Below are positions 8,939 through 17,900 of a stretch of DNA of 28,290 nucleotides, piece by piece. This DNA is from Planctomycetes bacterium UBA2386 (GTDB lineage: Bacteria > Planctomycetota > UBA1135 > UBA2386). The notes beneath the pieces were generated by a model. The model worked only from the letters and a program-made list of their open reading frames with translations. It was not told where the DNA came from and ran no database searches. Location of the stretch: NCBI GenBank assembly GCA_002343845.1, contig DDSQ01000134.1:2044-30333 (forward strand), in the 5' to 3' direction. Position numbers and translations under genes: made by a program. Every line of letters starts with the position of its first letter. The first letter of the stretch is position 1.

Positions 8939-8945
8939 TCGCGGT

Positions 8946-10553
8946 TCAGCGGGCGCCCAACTCGCCGATCACGGCGAGCGCCGCCTCGTGGTCGGCGGCC
9001 GACCCCCGTTGCTGCGCCATCATCGACAGCCGTTCGGCAACGCGCACCGCACCGACCCGGACTCCCTCGGCCAGTGCTTCGCGACGGTGTGCCAGCGCCA
9101 ACTCGCGCAGTTCCGCCAGGCTCTCCGCCGTCCGACCGGCACCGGCAAGAACCGCGGCGAGTCGCATGCGCGCTTCGTGATCCGAAGCGGCGTGGGCCAA
9201 CACCCCGCGCAGGTGCGGCTCGGCGCGGGTCGGCGCACCGGACCATGCGTGCAGCGAAGCGAGGCGACGGCTGTGGTCGACGGGGTTGCTCAGCCCCCAA
9301 CGCTCCACCACATCGTGCGCGTCCAGGGCCGCCGCCAGGTCGTCGCGCGGGTTGCCGCCGCTGGCGAGAGTCGCGCGCACACGTTCGAAGGCCGCCAGCC
9401 CCGCGGCTTCGTGCCAGCGAACGACTGCGGAATGCGCCGTGAACGCCGCGACCGCACCGAGCAACGCGATGACGATCCAGCCGATGCCGGTGCGGCGTCC
9501 GGACCGCGCCAATTCCAGGCCGCGCAGCCGCACGTCCTCGCCCGCCAGCATGCGTCGCGCCATCACCGCGAGGCAGGCGAGGCAGGCGCCGATGCCGACG
9601 GCCATCAGGAACGGGACTTCGCCGTAGAGGCCTCGATACACCAGCACGCCGGCCAGCATCGTGGCGCCCGCCAGCACGTCCTCGAACCAGGTCCAGGTGT
9701 TCGGCGGCCGGCGGCTGCCGCCGCGCTCCAGCGAACGCAATCCCGCGGGACGTCCGAGGCCGAACGCCAGCGCCCCTTCCGGGCACGCCGCGACGCAGTC
9801 CAGGTCGCGCAGGCACCTCGAGTCGACGATCTGCCCGAACCGCCGCACTTCCTCGTGCACCCAGATGCCCGACTGGCACGCCGCAGTGCAGCGCCCACAG
9901 TCGTTGCACGCGCCGCGCAGGCGGATGCTGCCGGGCGCGAGCCGGCTGGCCAAGGCGAAGACCGCGCCGTACGGACAGCCCGCGAAGCAGAAGGCGCGCG
10001 AGCCGAGCAGGTAGACGACCGCGAAGCCGCACGTCGCCAGCGTCAGCGACCCGATCCACGGTCCGGGCAGGTTGCGCCAGAAGTCGTTCGTCACCAGCGA
10101 CGCCCACGCCTGCTCGGTGCCGGCGATGTGCAGCGCTGGCAGCGGATCCCCGTGCCACCAGCGGACCAACTGCGGCCACACGAACATGTAGCCCATGACG
10201 ACGAAGGGCGCCACGCGCAGCGCGCGCGAGCGCACGGGCTTGGCGGCGATGCCGGCGCGTTTCAGCAGCCAGACGCAGAGGTCCTGCAACGCCAACACGT
10301 GGCACGCCCAGCCGCAGAAGAAGCGCCCGAACACCGCCGTGGCCAGAACGGCCGTCGCCATCAACAGGAACCCCGCGGTGACCAGGCCCAGTTCCAGGGT
10401 GTGCATCACCTCGTTGAACTCGAGCGGCGCCAGCGTGCGACCGGCGACGAGCCAGTGGGCGATGTGCAGACCGATCAGCACATGGACCAGGATGAGTACG
10501 AGGGCACGCCAGCGACCGTAGTCCCGCGGCGGGGCGCCGGCCGCCGCGTTCAC
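8946..10553 (-). CDS. Membrane polyferredoxin (NapH/CcoG/NosR-like) with C-terminal helical-repeat tail
   Basis: A 535-residue protein of the NapH/CcoG-type quinol-linked Fe-S family. Transmembrane segments lie near residues 17-35, 52-75, 113-130, 168-187 and others. Between them are the cysteine pairs CGWAC (80-84) and CFAGCP (189-194) that mark the family. The ferredoxin region has a full motif CNDCGRCTAAC (216-226). A second, CLRDLDCVAACP (247-258), has Asp250 where the second Cys is expected. After two further membrane helices (about 291-335 and 357-373) comes a soluble, Ala/Leu/Arg-rich helical tail (380-535) resembling TPR repeats. The GTG start at 10553 overlaps the upstream PLP-lyase stop as GTGA, so the two genes are translationally coupled. 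The expected role is electron transfer between the quinone pool and a partner; the partner is unproven. Confidence 0.85.
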   Translation of the reverse strand: MNAAAGAPPRDYGRWRALVLILVHVLIGLHIAHWLVAGRTLAPLEFNEVMHTLELGLVTAGFLLMATAVLATAVFGRFFCGWACHVLALQDLCVWLLKRAGIAAKPVRSRALRVAPFVVMGYMFVWPQLVRWWHGDPLPALHIAGTEQAWASLVTNDFWRNLPGPWIGSLTLATCGFAVVYLLGSRAFCFAGCPYGAVFALASRLAPGSIRLRGACNDCGRCTAACQSGIWVHEEVRRFGQIVDSRCLRDLDCVAACPEGALAFGLGRPAGLRSLERGGSRRPPNTWTWFEDVLAGATMLAGVLVYRGLYGEVPFLMAVGIGACLACLAVMARRMLAGEDVRLRGLELARSGRRTGIGWIVIALLGAVAAFTAHSAVVRWHEAAGLAAFERVRATLASGGNPRDDLAAALDAHDVVERWGLSNPVDHSRRLASLHAWSGAPTRAEPHLRGVLAHAASDHEARMRLAAVLAGAGRTAESLAELRELALAHRREALAEGVRVGAVRVAERLSMMAQQRGSAADHEAALAVIGELGAR

Positions 10554-11950
10554 GACGCCGGCTCCGGCGTGCCGCAGGCCAATGGCGCAAGCCGCGCGGT
10601 GAAGGCGCGCAGGAAGCGCGGCTCGTGCGTGATCCGCAGCCCGCGCAGCCGTTCGCGGCCGGCCATCACCTCCGCGAACGCCTCCACTACCCAGTCGACG
10701 TGGCTCTGGGTGTAGACCCGCCGCGGCAGACACAGCCGCACGAGGTCGGCCTCGGCAGGCACGGCAGCCCCGGTCCGCGGGTCGGTACGTCCGAACATCA
10801 GCGTGCCGATCTCCACGGCCCGGATGCCGCCGACGCGGTACAGCTCGCAGCACAACGCCTGCCCCGGAAGCTCCGACGGCGGGATGTGCGGCAGCATCGC
10901 CCGCGCGTCGATGTAGACGGCGTGCAGCCCGCAGGGCCGCACGGTCGGCACGCCGAGCCGATCGAGCGCGTCCGCCAGGTACCGCGCGCTCGCCTCGCGA
11001 TACGCCAGGTAGTTCTCGTCCAGCACCTCGCGCAGGCCTTGCGCCAGCGCCGCCAGATCGCGGCCGGCGAGACCACCGTAGGTCGGAAAGCCCTCGGTCA
11101 GGATCAGCAACTCGCGCGCACGTTCTGCCAGCGCATCGTCGTCGAGGGCCAGGATGCCGCCGATGTTCACCAGCCCGTCCTTCTTGGCCGAGATCAGACA
11201 GCCGTCGGCCAGCTCGAAGACTTCGCGCACGATGTCGCGCAGCGGCCGGTGCTGCTGGCCTGCCTCGCGCTGCCGGACCAGCCACGCGTTCTCGGCGAAG
11301 CGCGCCGCGTCGAGGAAGAACGGAATGCCGCGCCCGTGGTACTCGGCGGCCACGGCACGCAGGTTCTGCAGCGACACCGGCTGACCGCCCATCCGGTTGT
11401 TCGTGATCGTCATCATGCCGAGCGGCACGCTGCCGGGCGTGGCGGCGTCGAGGAACGCGCGCAGGGCGTCGAGGTCCATGTCGCCCTTGAACGGTGCTGG
11501 CCGGCCGAGGTCGCGGGCCTGCGGCACGGGGAAGTCATGGGCGCTGCCGCCGAGGTACTCGATGTTGGCGCGCGTGGTGTCGAAGTGCGAGTTGTTCGGG
11601 ACCGCCTTGGTGCGATCGACGAGGAGTGTGAACAGGATCCGCTCGGCGGCGCGGCCCTGGTGCACCGGGAACACATGGCGATAGCCGGTGAGGTCGCGCA
11701 CCACCTGTTCCAGTTCATAGAACGAACTGCAGCCGGCGTAGCTCTCGTCACCCGTCATCAGCGCCGCCCATTGCCGAGCGCTCATCGCGCCGGTGCCGGA
11801 GTCGGTGAGCAGGTCGATCATCACGTCCTCGGCCCGCAGCAAGAACAGGTTGTGGTGCGCGTCCCGCAGCGCGGCCTCGCGCTGCGAGCGCGTGGTGAGG
11901 CGGAACGGCTCGACGGACTTGATCCGGAACGGCTCGATGATGGTCTTCAT
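10550..11950 (-). CDS. Tryptophanase/tyrosine phenol-lyase-like PLP beta-eliminating lyase
   Basis: A 466-residue fold-type I PLP enzyme. Family members split L-tryptophan or L-tyrosine to indole or phenol plus pyruvate and ammonia. Recognisable blocks are EPFRIKSVEPF (6-16), IDLLTDSGTGAMS (45-57), GDESYAG (67-73), HQGRAAE (97-103), TITNNRMGGQPVSLQNLRAV (181-200), DAARFAENA (214-222) and the PLP-lysine block SAKKDGLVNIGG with Lys257. Also present are EGFPTYGGLAGRD, GGIRAVEIGTL and RLCLPRRVYTQSHVD. The GIRAVEIG segment is tryptophanase-like, whereas the PLP-lysine block LVNIGG is tyrosine-phenol-lyase-like. The C-terminal block reads RFLRAFTARL, with Ala449 where tryptophanase has His and tyrosine phenol-lyase has Phe. 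Substrate is therefore open. The ATG at 11950 matches the family N-terminus. The gene sits between the chaperone and polyferredoxin genes of the molybdoenzyme operon. Confidence 0.88.
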   Translation of the reverse strand: MKTIIEPFRIKSVEPFRLTTRSQREAALRDAHHNLFLLRAEDVMIDLLTDSGTGAMSARQWAALMTGDESYAGCSSFYELEQVVRDLTGYRHVFPVHQGRAAERILFTLLVDRTKAVPNNSHFDTTRANIEYLGGSAHDFPVPQARDLGRPAPFKGDMDLDALRAFLDAATPGSVPLGMMTITNNRMGGQPVSLQNLRAVAAEYHGRGIPFFLDAARFAENAWLVRQREAGQQHRPLRDIVREVFELADGCLISAKKDGLVNIGGILALDDDALAERARELLILTEGFPTYGGLAGRDLAALAQGLREVLDENYLAYREASARYLADALDRLGVPTVRPCGLHAVYIDARAMLPHIPPSELPGQALCCELYRVGGIRAVEIGTLMFGRTDPRTGAAVPAEADLVRLCLPRRVYTQSHVDWVVEAFAEVMAGRERLRGLRITHEPRFLRAFTARLAPLACGTPEPAS

Positions 11951-12015
11951 TGCGTCGGACGGGCCGATGGATCCACGAGTGGGCGGGACGGGCGCGCGGG
12001 CACGCGCGGCGCGGT

Positions 12016-12747
12016 TCAGGCCTCCACGGCGCAAGCTCCCGACATCCCACAGGCTGGTTCGTCGGCCTCGCGTTCGCCCGGCGGCACGTTGCGCGGGGCG
12101 ATCACCGCTTGCAGGGTCCAGCCGTGCAACGCGCAGCAGCGATCCCAGAACGACGCCAATGCCGCCGCCAACGGCGACCAGATCGGATGCGGTTCGAGTC
12201 GCGCCAGGGCGGCGCAGAAGCCCGGCAACCAGTCGCCGAGATGGTCCGCGACGAAGCGGTCGACGGCGTCTTCGGCGATCGCCGCCGATTCGACATCGCC
12301 GCGCTGCAGCGCCAACGCCCGCATCAACTGGATCAGCGCCACGATCTCCAGTTCGGCCGCCAGATGGTCGTAGCGTTCGCCGCTGGCCGACCGCAGTTGC
12401 AGACCGAATGCGTTGGCGAAGCCGGCGATGTCCGCCATCAACGGCCCGCGTTCGCGCCGAACCCAGGCGGCTTCGTAGACCGGACAGACCGTGTTCGGGC
12501 CGAACGTGGTCTCGTAGTCACAGTGCCAGGCCACGGGGTCGAAGCTGCTGGCGGCCGCGAGTGCGGCGGTGAACGCCGGCAGGGCTTCTTCCGCGAGCCC
12601 GGCCAACCGCACGACGGTCGCGAGGTCTGCAGCGGCCGTCGGCACGTGGGCCAAGGGTGTGGCAGTGGGTCGCGCGCACAGTCTGGAGAACAGCAACAGC
12701 AGGTCGGTTTGCGCGACCAGTTGCAGCGGATCGGCGAGCTTGGACAT
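12016..12747 (-). CDS. TorD/DmsD-family molybdoenzyme chaperone
   Basis: A 243-residue all-helical protein of the redox-enzyme maturation chaperone family. These chaperones bind the Tat signal and apo-form of a Mo-bisMGD subunit until cofactor insertion is complete. The signature is the Tyr/Phe/Pro-Tyr-Glu motif, here YETTFGPNTVCPVYEAAWV (residues 78-96). Helices before it (VAQTDLLLLFSRLCARP) and after it (LMADIAGFANAFGLQL; HLAAELEIVALIQLMRALAL) fit the family. The ATG at 12747 has GGAG about 7 nt upstream. The gene follows the gamma subunit gene by 45 bp, matching the D-type chaperone of the ddh, ebd, ser and pcr operons. Unusually, the last residues carry two cysteines (Cys233 and Cys239 in ACGMSGAC). 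The client is presumably the Tat-exported alpha subunit encoded at 14926-18423. Confidence 0.87.
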   Translation of the reverse strand: MSKLADPLQLVAQTDLLLLFSRLCARPTATPLAHVPTAAADLATVVRLAGLAEEALPAFTAALAAASSFDPVAWHCDYETTFGPNTVCPVYEAAWVRRERGPLMADIAGFANAFGLQLRSASGERYDHLAAELEIVALIQLMRALALQRGDVESAAIAEDAVDRFVADHLGDWLPGFCAALARLEPHPIWSPLAAALASFWDRCCALHGWTLQAVIAPRNVPPGEREADEPACGMSGACAVEA

Positions 12748-12792
12748 CGGGGATCTCCTCGACGAGGGCCGCGTCAGGGGCGGCCCGAGACT

Positions 12793-13797
12793 TCAGCGCG
12801 GCACTTCGAACGGAACCCAGTTCGCCCACATCTTGCGGCCGCCGACGTGCCCCAGCGATCCGCCCCAGACGGCGAACGACACCATGCTCTTGCCGCCGGC
12901 GGCGAGCCGGAATCCCTCCGGATCGTCGGCAGGCGCGAGCGGACGCTGGATCACGACGGACCACCGTCCGTCGGCCCAACGACCGCGGGCCTTCGTGAGC
13001 GACAACGAGCGGCTCGTCAGCGTGCCGAACCCGGCGGCGAAGGTCTCCTCCACCGGTTGTTCGCGGCTGAAGTTCGACATCGGATTGCCGGCGCTGTGAT
13101 GGGTCAGCCACACGCGCGAGCGTTCGTCGGTGTAGCCGGTCGCCAGGTCGTCACTCGTCGCGAACCACGCGAGCGCATGGAACGTGTTGGGATGCGTCAC
13201 GCCATCGTCCTGGAACCCCTGCTCGATGTCCGTCTGCCAGATCGCCTTCCAATGCAGGATGTGCACCTTGCCGCCCAGGCCCATCATCGGCGAGGCGGCC
13301 TCCGTCAGCGGGAACTGGATCGCCACCGCATCCCCGAACCGGTCGACGTCGGGTGTGGCGTCCTGGGTCGCGTCCGCCCATTCGATCCGCCAGGCAAGAT
13401 CGACGCCGTCGGTCGCCGCCGCCACCGCCAGCACCTCGGCGCCGGGCGTGTCGACCATCGGCATCGTCATGTTCTGCGGCATCATCATCACATCCATGCG
13501 CACGGCGTCGGCCCAGAAGGAGGCGGCCGGATCGGGGGCGCCGAGGGCACTGCCGATCTTCAGCACGGCGATGGTCGGCACTGCCGTGCCCGCGTCGTCG
13601 GGAACCCCGCCCTCGCCCTGCAGCGACGAGCGGACTGCCGGCGGCGTCTGCCACCAACGAATGCCCAGTGCGAGTGCGACCACGAGCACTGGCGAGACGA
13701 TCAGGGCGATCAACAGGGTCGCGAGGCCGCGTGGGCACCGCGCTTCGCCAGGGCCGGGATCAGGGGCTGTTGGTGCGGAAGGCGTCATGTCGGACAT
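12793..13797 (-). CDS. Heme-b gamma subunit, ethylbenzene dehydrogenase/NxrC-like (EB_dh domain)
   Basis: A 334-residue protein with one N-terminal membrane anchor (residues 24-46, GLATLLIALIVSPVLVVALALGI) and a large periplasmic domain. The domain shows the signature of type II DMSO-reductase gamma subunits: FGDAVAIQFP (154-163), MMGLGGKVHILHWKA (171-185) and the terminal block SFAVWGGSLGHVGGRKMW (307-324). In this family one heme b is held by a Met and a Lys. Plausible ligands here are Met171 or Met172 and Lys322, though Lys184 is an alternative. The role would be passing electrons between the beta subunit and a periplasmic cytochrome or the membrane. The ATG at 13797 (GAGG upstream) overlaps the end of the beta gene by 38 bp; a start at 13788 is also possible. 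A retained membrane anchor, rather than a cleaved signal, is inferred. Confidence 0.86.
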   Translation of the reverse strand: MSDMTPSAPTAPDPGPGEARCPRGLATLLIALIVSPVLVVALALGIRWWQTPPAVRSSLQGEGGVPDDAGTAVPTIAVLKIGSALGAPDPAASFWADAVRMDVMMMPQNMTMPMVDTPGAEVLAVAAATDGVDLAWRIEWADATQDATPDVDRFGDAVAIQFPLTEAASPMMGLGGKVHILHWKAIWQTDIEQGFQDDGVTHPNTFHALAWFATSDDLATGYTDERSRVWLTHHSAGNPMSNFSREQPVEETFAAGFGTLTSRSLSLTKARGRWADGRWSVVIQRPLAPADDPEGFRLAAGGKSMVSFAVWGGSLGHVGGRKMWANWVPFEVPR

Positions 13798-14890
13798 CGT
13801 GCACCTCGCGAACGAACGTGGACTCGGTGAAGGGGACGCGCGTCACTTCCTTGCCGTCGACGTCCCAGCCGATCGCCTCGCGGTCGGTGACCGCGAAGCG
13901 GGTGAGGATCCGATTGCTGGATCCGAAGAGCAGCATGCAACCCAGCAGCTCGCGGTCCTTGGCCAGATTGCGGTAGAGGTCCTTCGCCGCATCGACTCCC
14001 GGCCCGAACAACTGCTCGAGATACGCGTCGGGCACGTGCACCGGCGGGATGTAGTACACGTTCGGACTCGTCCCGAACTGCGGATACAGCGGCAGCGCGA
14101 TCTTGCGGAAGTGCACCAGGTAGTCGAGCGGGTTGTCCTGGCGCGGCGGCTGCTTGGTCGACAGGAACCCGTGCATGCGGATCTTGCCGATGCACGATTC
14201 GACGCACAGCGCCACCTCGCCCTGTTCGACGCGTGGATAGCAGCCGATGCACTTCTCGCTGGCCCGGCCGATGATGTTGTAGAAGATCTTCTTGTAGGGG
14301 CAGGCCTTGATGCACTCCTGGTAGCCGCGGCACCGCTGCTGGTCGACGAGCACGATGCCGTCCTCGGGCCGCTTGTAGACGGCCTTGCGCGGGCACGCCG
14401 CGACACACGCCGGGAGCGTGCAGTGATTGCAGATCCGCGCGAGGTAGAACATCCACATCGGGTGCAGGCCCGAGAAGAAGGCGCCCCCTTCCGCCATGCC
14501 CCCGCCGACGTCGTCTTCGCTGATGTTGGGACTCGCATAGTCGGGCTCGGTGGGACGATGGCCCAGCGGCGGCTGCCCCGGCGCCAGGTTCTCGAACACC
14601 GTCTTCGAGGCCAGCTTGCCGCCTTCCCACGCGGCGACGCCGTGCTTCTCCTGCAGTCGCGCGTCCCAACCCAGCGGATACCCGCCCCACGGCTTGGTCT
14701 CGACGTTGTTGAAGAACGTCGTCTCCTGGCCCTTGCCAGCCGTCCACGCCGTCTTGCAGGCGACCGTGCACGTCTGGCACGAGATGCACTTGTTGATGTC
14801 GAAGACGTAGGCCACTTGCCGTTCGGGCGGCGGCGCTTCGTACGGGTAGTCCATCTGGCGGCCGATCTGCCGGTTCTCGACGCGAGCCAT
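13760..14890 (-). CDS. Iron-sulfur beta subunit of NXR/Nar-type molybdoenzyme
   Basis: A 376-residue electron-transfer subunit carrying four Fe-S clusters. Cysteine groups are C35-C38-C41-C45 (CISCQTCTVAC), C154-C157-C162-C166 (CNHCTLPACVAAC), C187-Y190-C193-C197 (CRGYQECIKAC) and C214-C217-C229-C233. Tyr190 replaces one ligand, as Trp does in NarH, which predicts a [3Fe-4S] cluster there. Blocks NNVETKPWGGYPLGWD, RKAVYKRPEDGIVLVDQQRC and IALPLYPQFGTSPNVYYIPP closely resemble nitrite oxidoreductase beta subunits of Nitrospira and anammox bacteria as I remember them. Those clusters would link the catalytic subunit to the heme b subunit. No signal peptide is present, so export by hitch-hiking with the Tat-bearing alpha subunit is expected. 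The start at 14890 is preferred over longer forms because MARVENRQIG matches the family N-terminus. Confidence 0.92.
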   Translation of the reverse strand: MARVENRQIGRQMDYPYEAPPPERQVAYVFDINKCISCQTCTVACKTAWTAGKGQETTFFNNVETKPWGGYPLGWDARLQEKHGVAAWEGGKLASKTVFENLAPGQPPLGHRPTEPDYASPNISEDDVGGGMAEGGAFFSGLHPMWMFYLARICNHCTLPACVAACPRKAVYKRPEDGIVLVDQQRCRGYQECIKACPYKKIFYNIIGRASEKCIGCYPRVEQGEVALCVESCIGKIRMHGFLSTKQPPRQDNPLDYLVHFRKIALPLYPQFGTSPNVYYIPPVHVPDAYLEQLFGPGVDAAKDLYRNLAKDRELLGCMLLFGSSNRILTRFAVTDREAIGWDVDGKEVTRVPFTESTFVREVHDVRHDAFRTNSP

Positions 14891-14925
14891 GGTCGTGGTC
14901 CTGTGCTGTCGTTGGAGAGGTGGGA

Positions 14926-17900
14926 TCAGGCCTTCTTCACGTAGGCGCCGTCGATGTGCTTCTGCATCGCTTCGGTGGCGTAGGTGGGACGCAGTCCCAG
15001 CGCAGCACCACGCCACAGCCCCTTGCCGCCCAGACCGCCGTGCTCGGCCTTGGCGATGCGCACGAACGATTCGCGCGGGGCACCGGTGGCGCCATGGATG
15101 TCGAGCTGGAAGCCCTGGCCGATCTGGCGGCCGAACATGTTCTTGGCGACCAGCGAGTCGGTGAGCCAGGTCGGCTTGAGCCAGGCGCGCGTCGCGCTCT
15201 GGTGGCTGCCGCAGCGATACATGCCCTGGTAGCCGGTGAGCGGCGACTTGGCGAGCCCGTCGGGCCGCGTCTTCTGGCCCTGCACGCTGCCCCACGACGC
15301 GCCATACATGTTGTACCACATGCGCGTGATGCCCCGCGGCGTGCCTGGGTAGTAGCGCGCTCGGCTCATCAGCCGCGAGAACCCCATCGGTTCGGAGTTC
15401 TGTTTGGCGCCGCGATACGGCCGATCGGTCGGATCGGCGTCGATCCACACGTAGTCGCCGTCCTCGATGCCGAGTTCCTTGGCGTCGAGCGGGTTGATGT
15501 CGACGTAGCCCTCGCCGACGAACGGCGAGCGTTTGTCGTGGCGACGCGCGTCGCCGAACGGCCCGAACCAGGCGGCCAGGATGTCGAGATCGACCGGCGT
15601 GGTGTGGGCGCCGTGGCGGTACTTCGGCGTGTGGAAGATGAACCGGAACCCGTCCTTCGCCAGCGGGTGCTTGCTCGCGATCAGTTCATCGACCGTGCGG
15701 ACCACGGTGCGCCCCATGCGGGCGTCGGGGCTCAGGTCCGCCGCGTCGGCGCCGTAGTCCTGCGGCGTCTTCGGCCGCAGCAACGGCGACGGCTTGTCGG
15801 CGATCAGCACCGCCGGCTCGTGGAACGTCGCGTCGATCGGCTCGCGGTGGATCACCAGGTTCTCGCCAGCGTCGCGGAACTCGCGTTCCTCGCGGTAGAA
15901 CTCGAGGCGGCCGGTCTTGGTGAACCACGGCACGCTGTCGTGCACGGATTCGTACGAACTCCACACCGGATACGTGCGCGTCTGCACCAACGCCGGCACG
16001 CCGCGCCGCGCATCCGCCTCGAGATTCTCGATCCGGAAGCCGCGCATGTCCGCCGAGTGGTCGAGGATGCGCTGCAGATACGGCCGCATGCCGCCGTCCG
16101 GCACGAACCGCCACATGTCGACGTGGCGCTGGTCGCCCGTCAGCTTCGCCAGCGCCGAGGCGATGCCGGCGATGACCTCGGCGTCGTGCCGCGAATCGTG
16201 GATGCGCGGCAACGGCGTCGGCGGATAGGTGTAGAGGAACGGATTGGTCACCGAGATCGTGACATCCGGCACCTTCATCTCGGCCCACGAGTCCACCGCG
16301 TACACGATGTCCGCGTACTCGCACGATCCCGTCCACCACCAATCGGCGACGCCGATGAACTCGGTCTTCGGCAGGGTGTTGACGACGAGGTCGTAGTGCC
16401 ACTTGGCGTTGCCGATCAGCGAGTTGCCGTTGCTCACCACGACGCACTTGGTCGGCGTCGGCACGTGGGACTTGCCGGTGAGCAGGGCCTTGCCGTAGCG
16501 CAGCGGGCGATCGCCGTTGTTCCAGAAGTGGGCGCTCTCGCCCTTGTAGAACACGCGGGTGCGCGGCGCCTTGGCGGGGTCGAGTTCGATGTCGAACGGG
16601 TTCTCGGTGGTGAACGTCGGGATGCCGGACGCCCACGCCGAGCGGTAGTTGCCGGCGAAGCTGCCGACGTTGCCGCCGATGCGCCCGACGCTGCCCGTCA
16701 GCGCCGCGACCAGGAACACGGCGCGGTCCTTGAGGTCGTTGTTGAAGAACTGGTTCGGCCCCATGCCCATCGCGAACAGGGTCTCGCCGCGGCTCGCAGC
16801 GATCGCGCGCGCCACTTCGCGAATCGCGTCCTCGGGCGCCCAGGTCAGCTTCGACACCTGCGCGGGCGTGTAGCTGTCGTCGAGCAGTTGCTTCGTGGCG
16901 GTGAACACGCTCTGGCAGCGCACCGTCTTGCCATCGGCCAGCGTCACCTCGACGTCGACCTCGAGCCCGAGGCCGTCGGGCAGCGCATCGGCGTGCACGC
17001 CGATCATGTCGCGGGTGATCGCGACCGGTTGCTTCTTCGCCGCGTCCCAACCCACGGCGTCGCCCCAGGCCGCACGCTGCTCGGCCGTGACGTACTCCCG
17101 ATCCTGCAGGTGCGCTTTCGGCGGCTTCGCGCCCGCGGCCAGCACCTCGATGTGGTTCTTCAGCTCGGCGTTCTGGTAGCCCGGGAACACGTCGGCGGCG
17201 CGCAGCCTCTCGCCGGTGTCCAGCCGCACCAGCAGCGGCAGGTCGGTGAAGCGCCGCACGAACTGCTCGTCGTAGAGCTTCTCGGCGAGGATCACCTGGG
17301 CGAACCCGAGCGCCAGTGCCGGCGTCGTGCCGGGGCGCACGATCAGCACGTCGTCGCCCTTGCTCGCGGTGGCGCTGTACTCGCAGGCGATGACCACGAC
17401 GCGAGTGCCCTTCATCCGCGCCTCGGTCAGCCAGTGGCTGTCGGGCATCTTGGTCGTGATCCAGTTCATGCCCCACACCAGCACCAGCTTCGCGTGCTCG
17501 ACGTTGCACAGATCGAAGTCGTTGGTCTGGTGGCCGGTCACCATCGGGTGGCCCGGCGGCAGGTCGGTGTGCCACGCGTAGCTGTCCCAACACCGGCTCC
17601 CCATCGCATGGTCGGCGTCGACCTTGCGGATCTTCTCGTCGAGCAGCGCCAGTTGGTTGGCGAAGCGGTAGAGCCCCATGATGCGCGTGAAGCCGAGCGC
17701 AGGCATGCCGCCGCGCATCTTCAGCACCTGCGTGCCGGCACCCTTGGTCGCCTCGACCATCGCGTCGTCGTAGCCCTGCGCCCGCAGTCGCTGCTGCCCT
17801 TGCTCGCCGGAGTACGTGGTCGCGATGTCGAGCAGCACGCGCGCGGTCAGTTCGTTGGCCTCGTCCCAGCTCACCTTCACGAACGGTTCACGCCCGCGAT

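Noticed and set aside
10554..11285. N-terminal extension of the polyferredoxin to an upstream start
   Set aside because: It would overlap the PLP-lyase gene in another frame and encode Arg/Ala-rich sequence; the GTG at 10553 in a GTGA overlap fits the family N-terminus.
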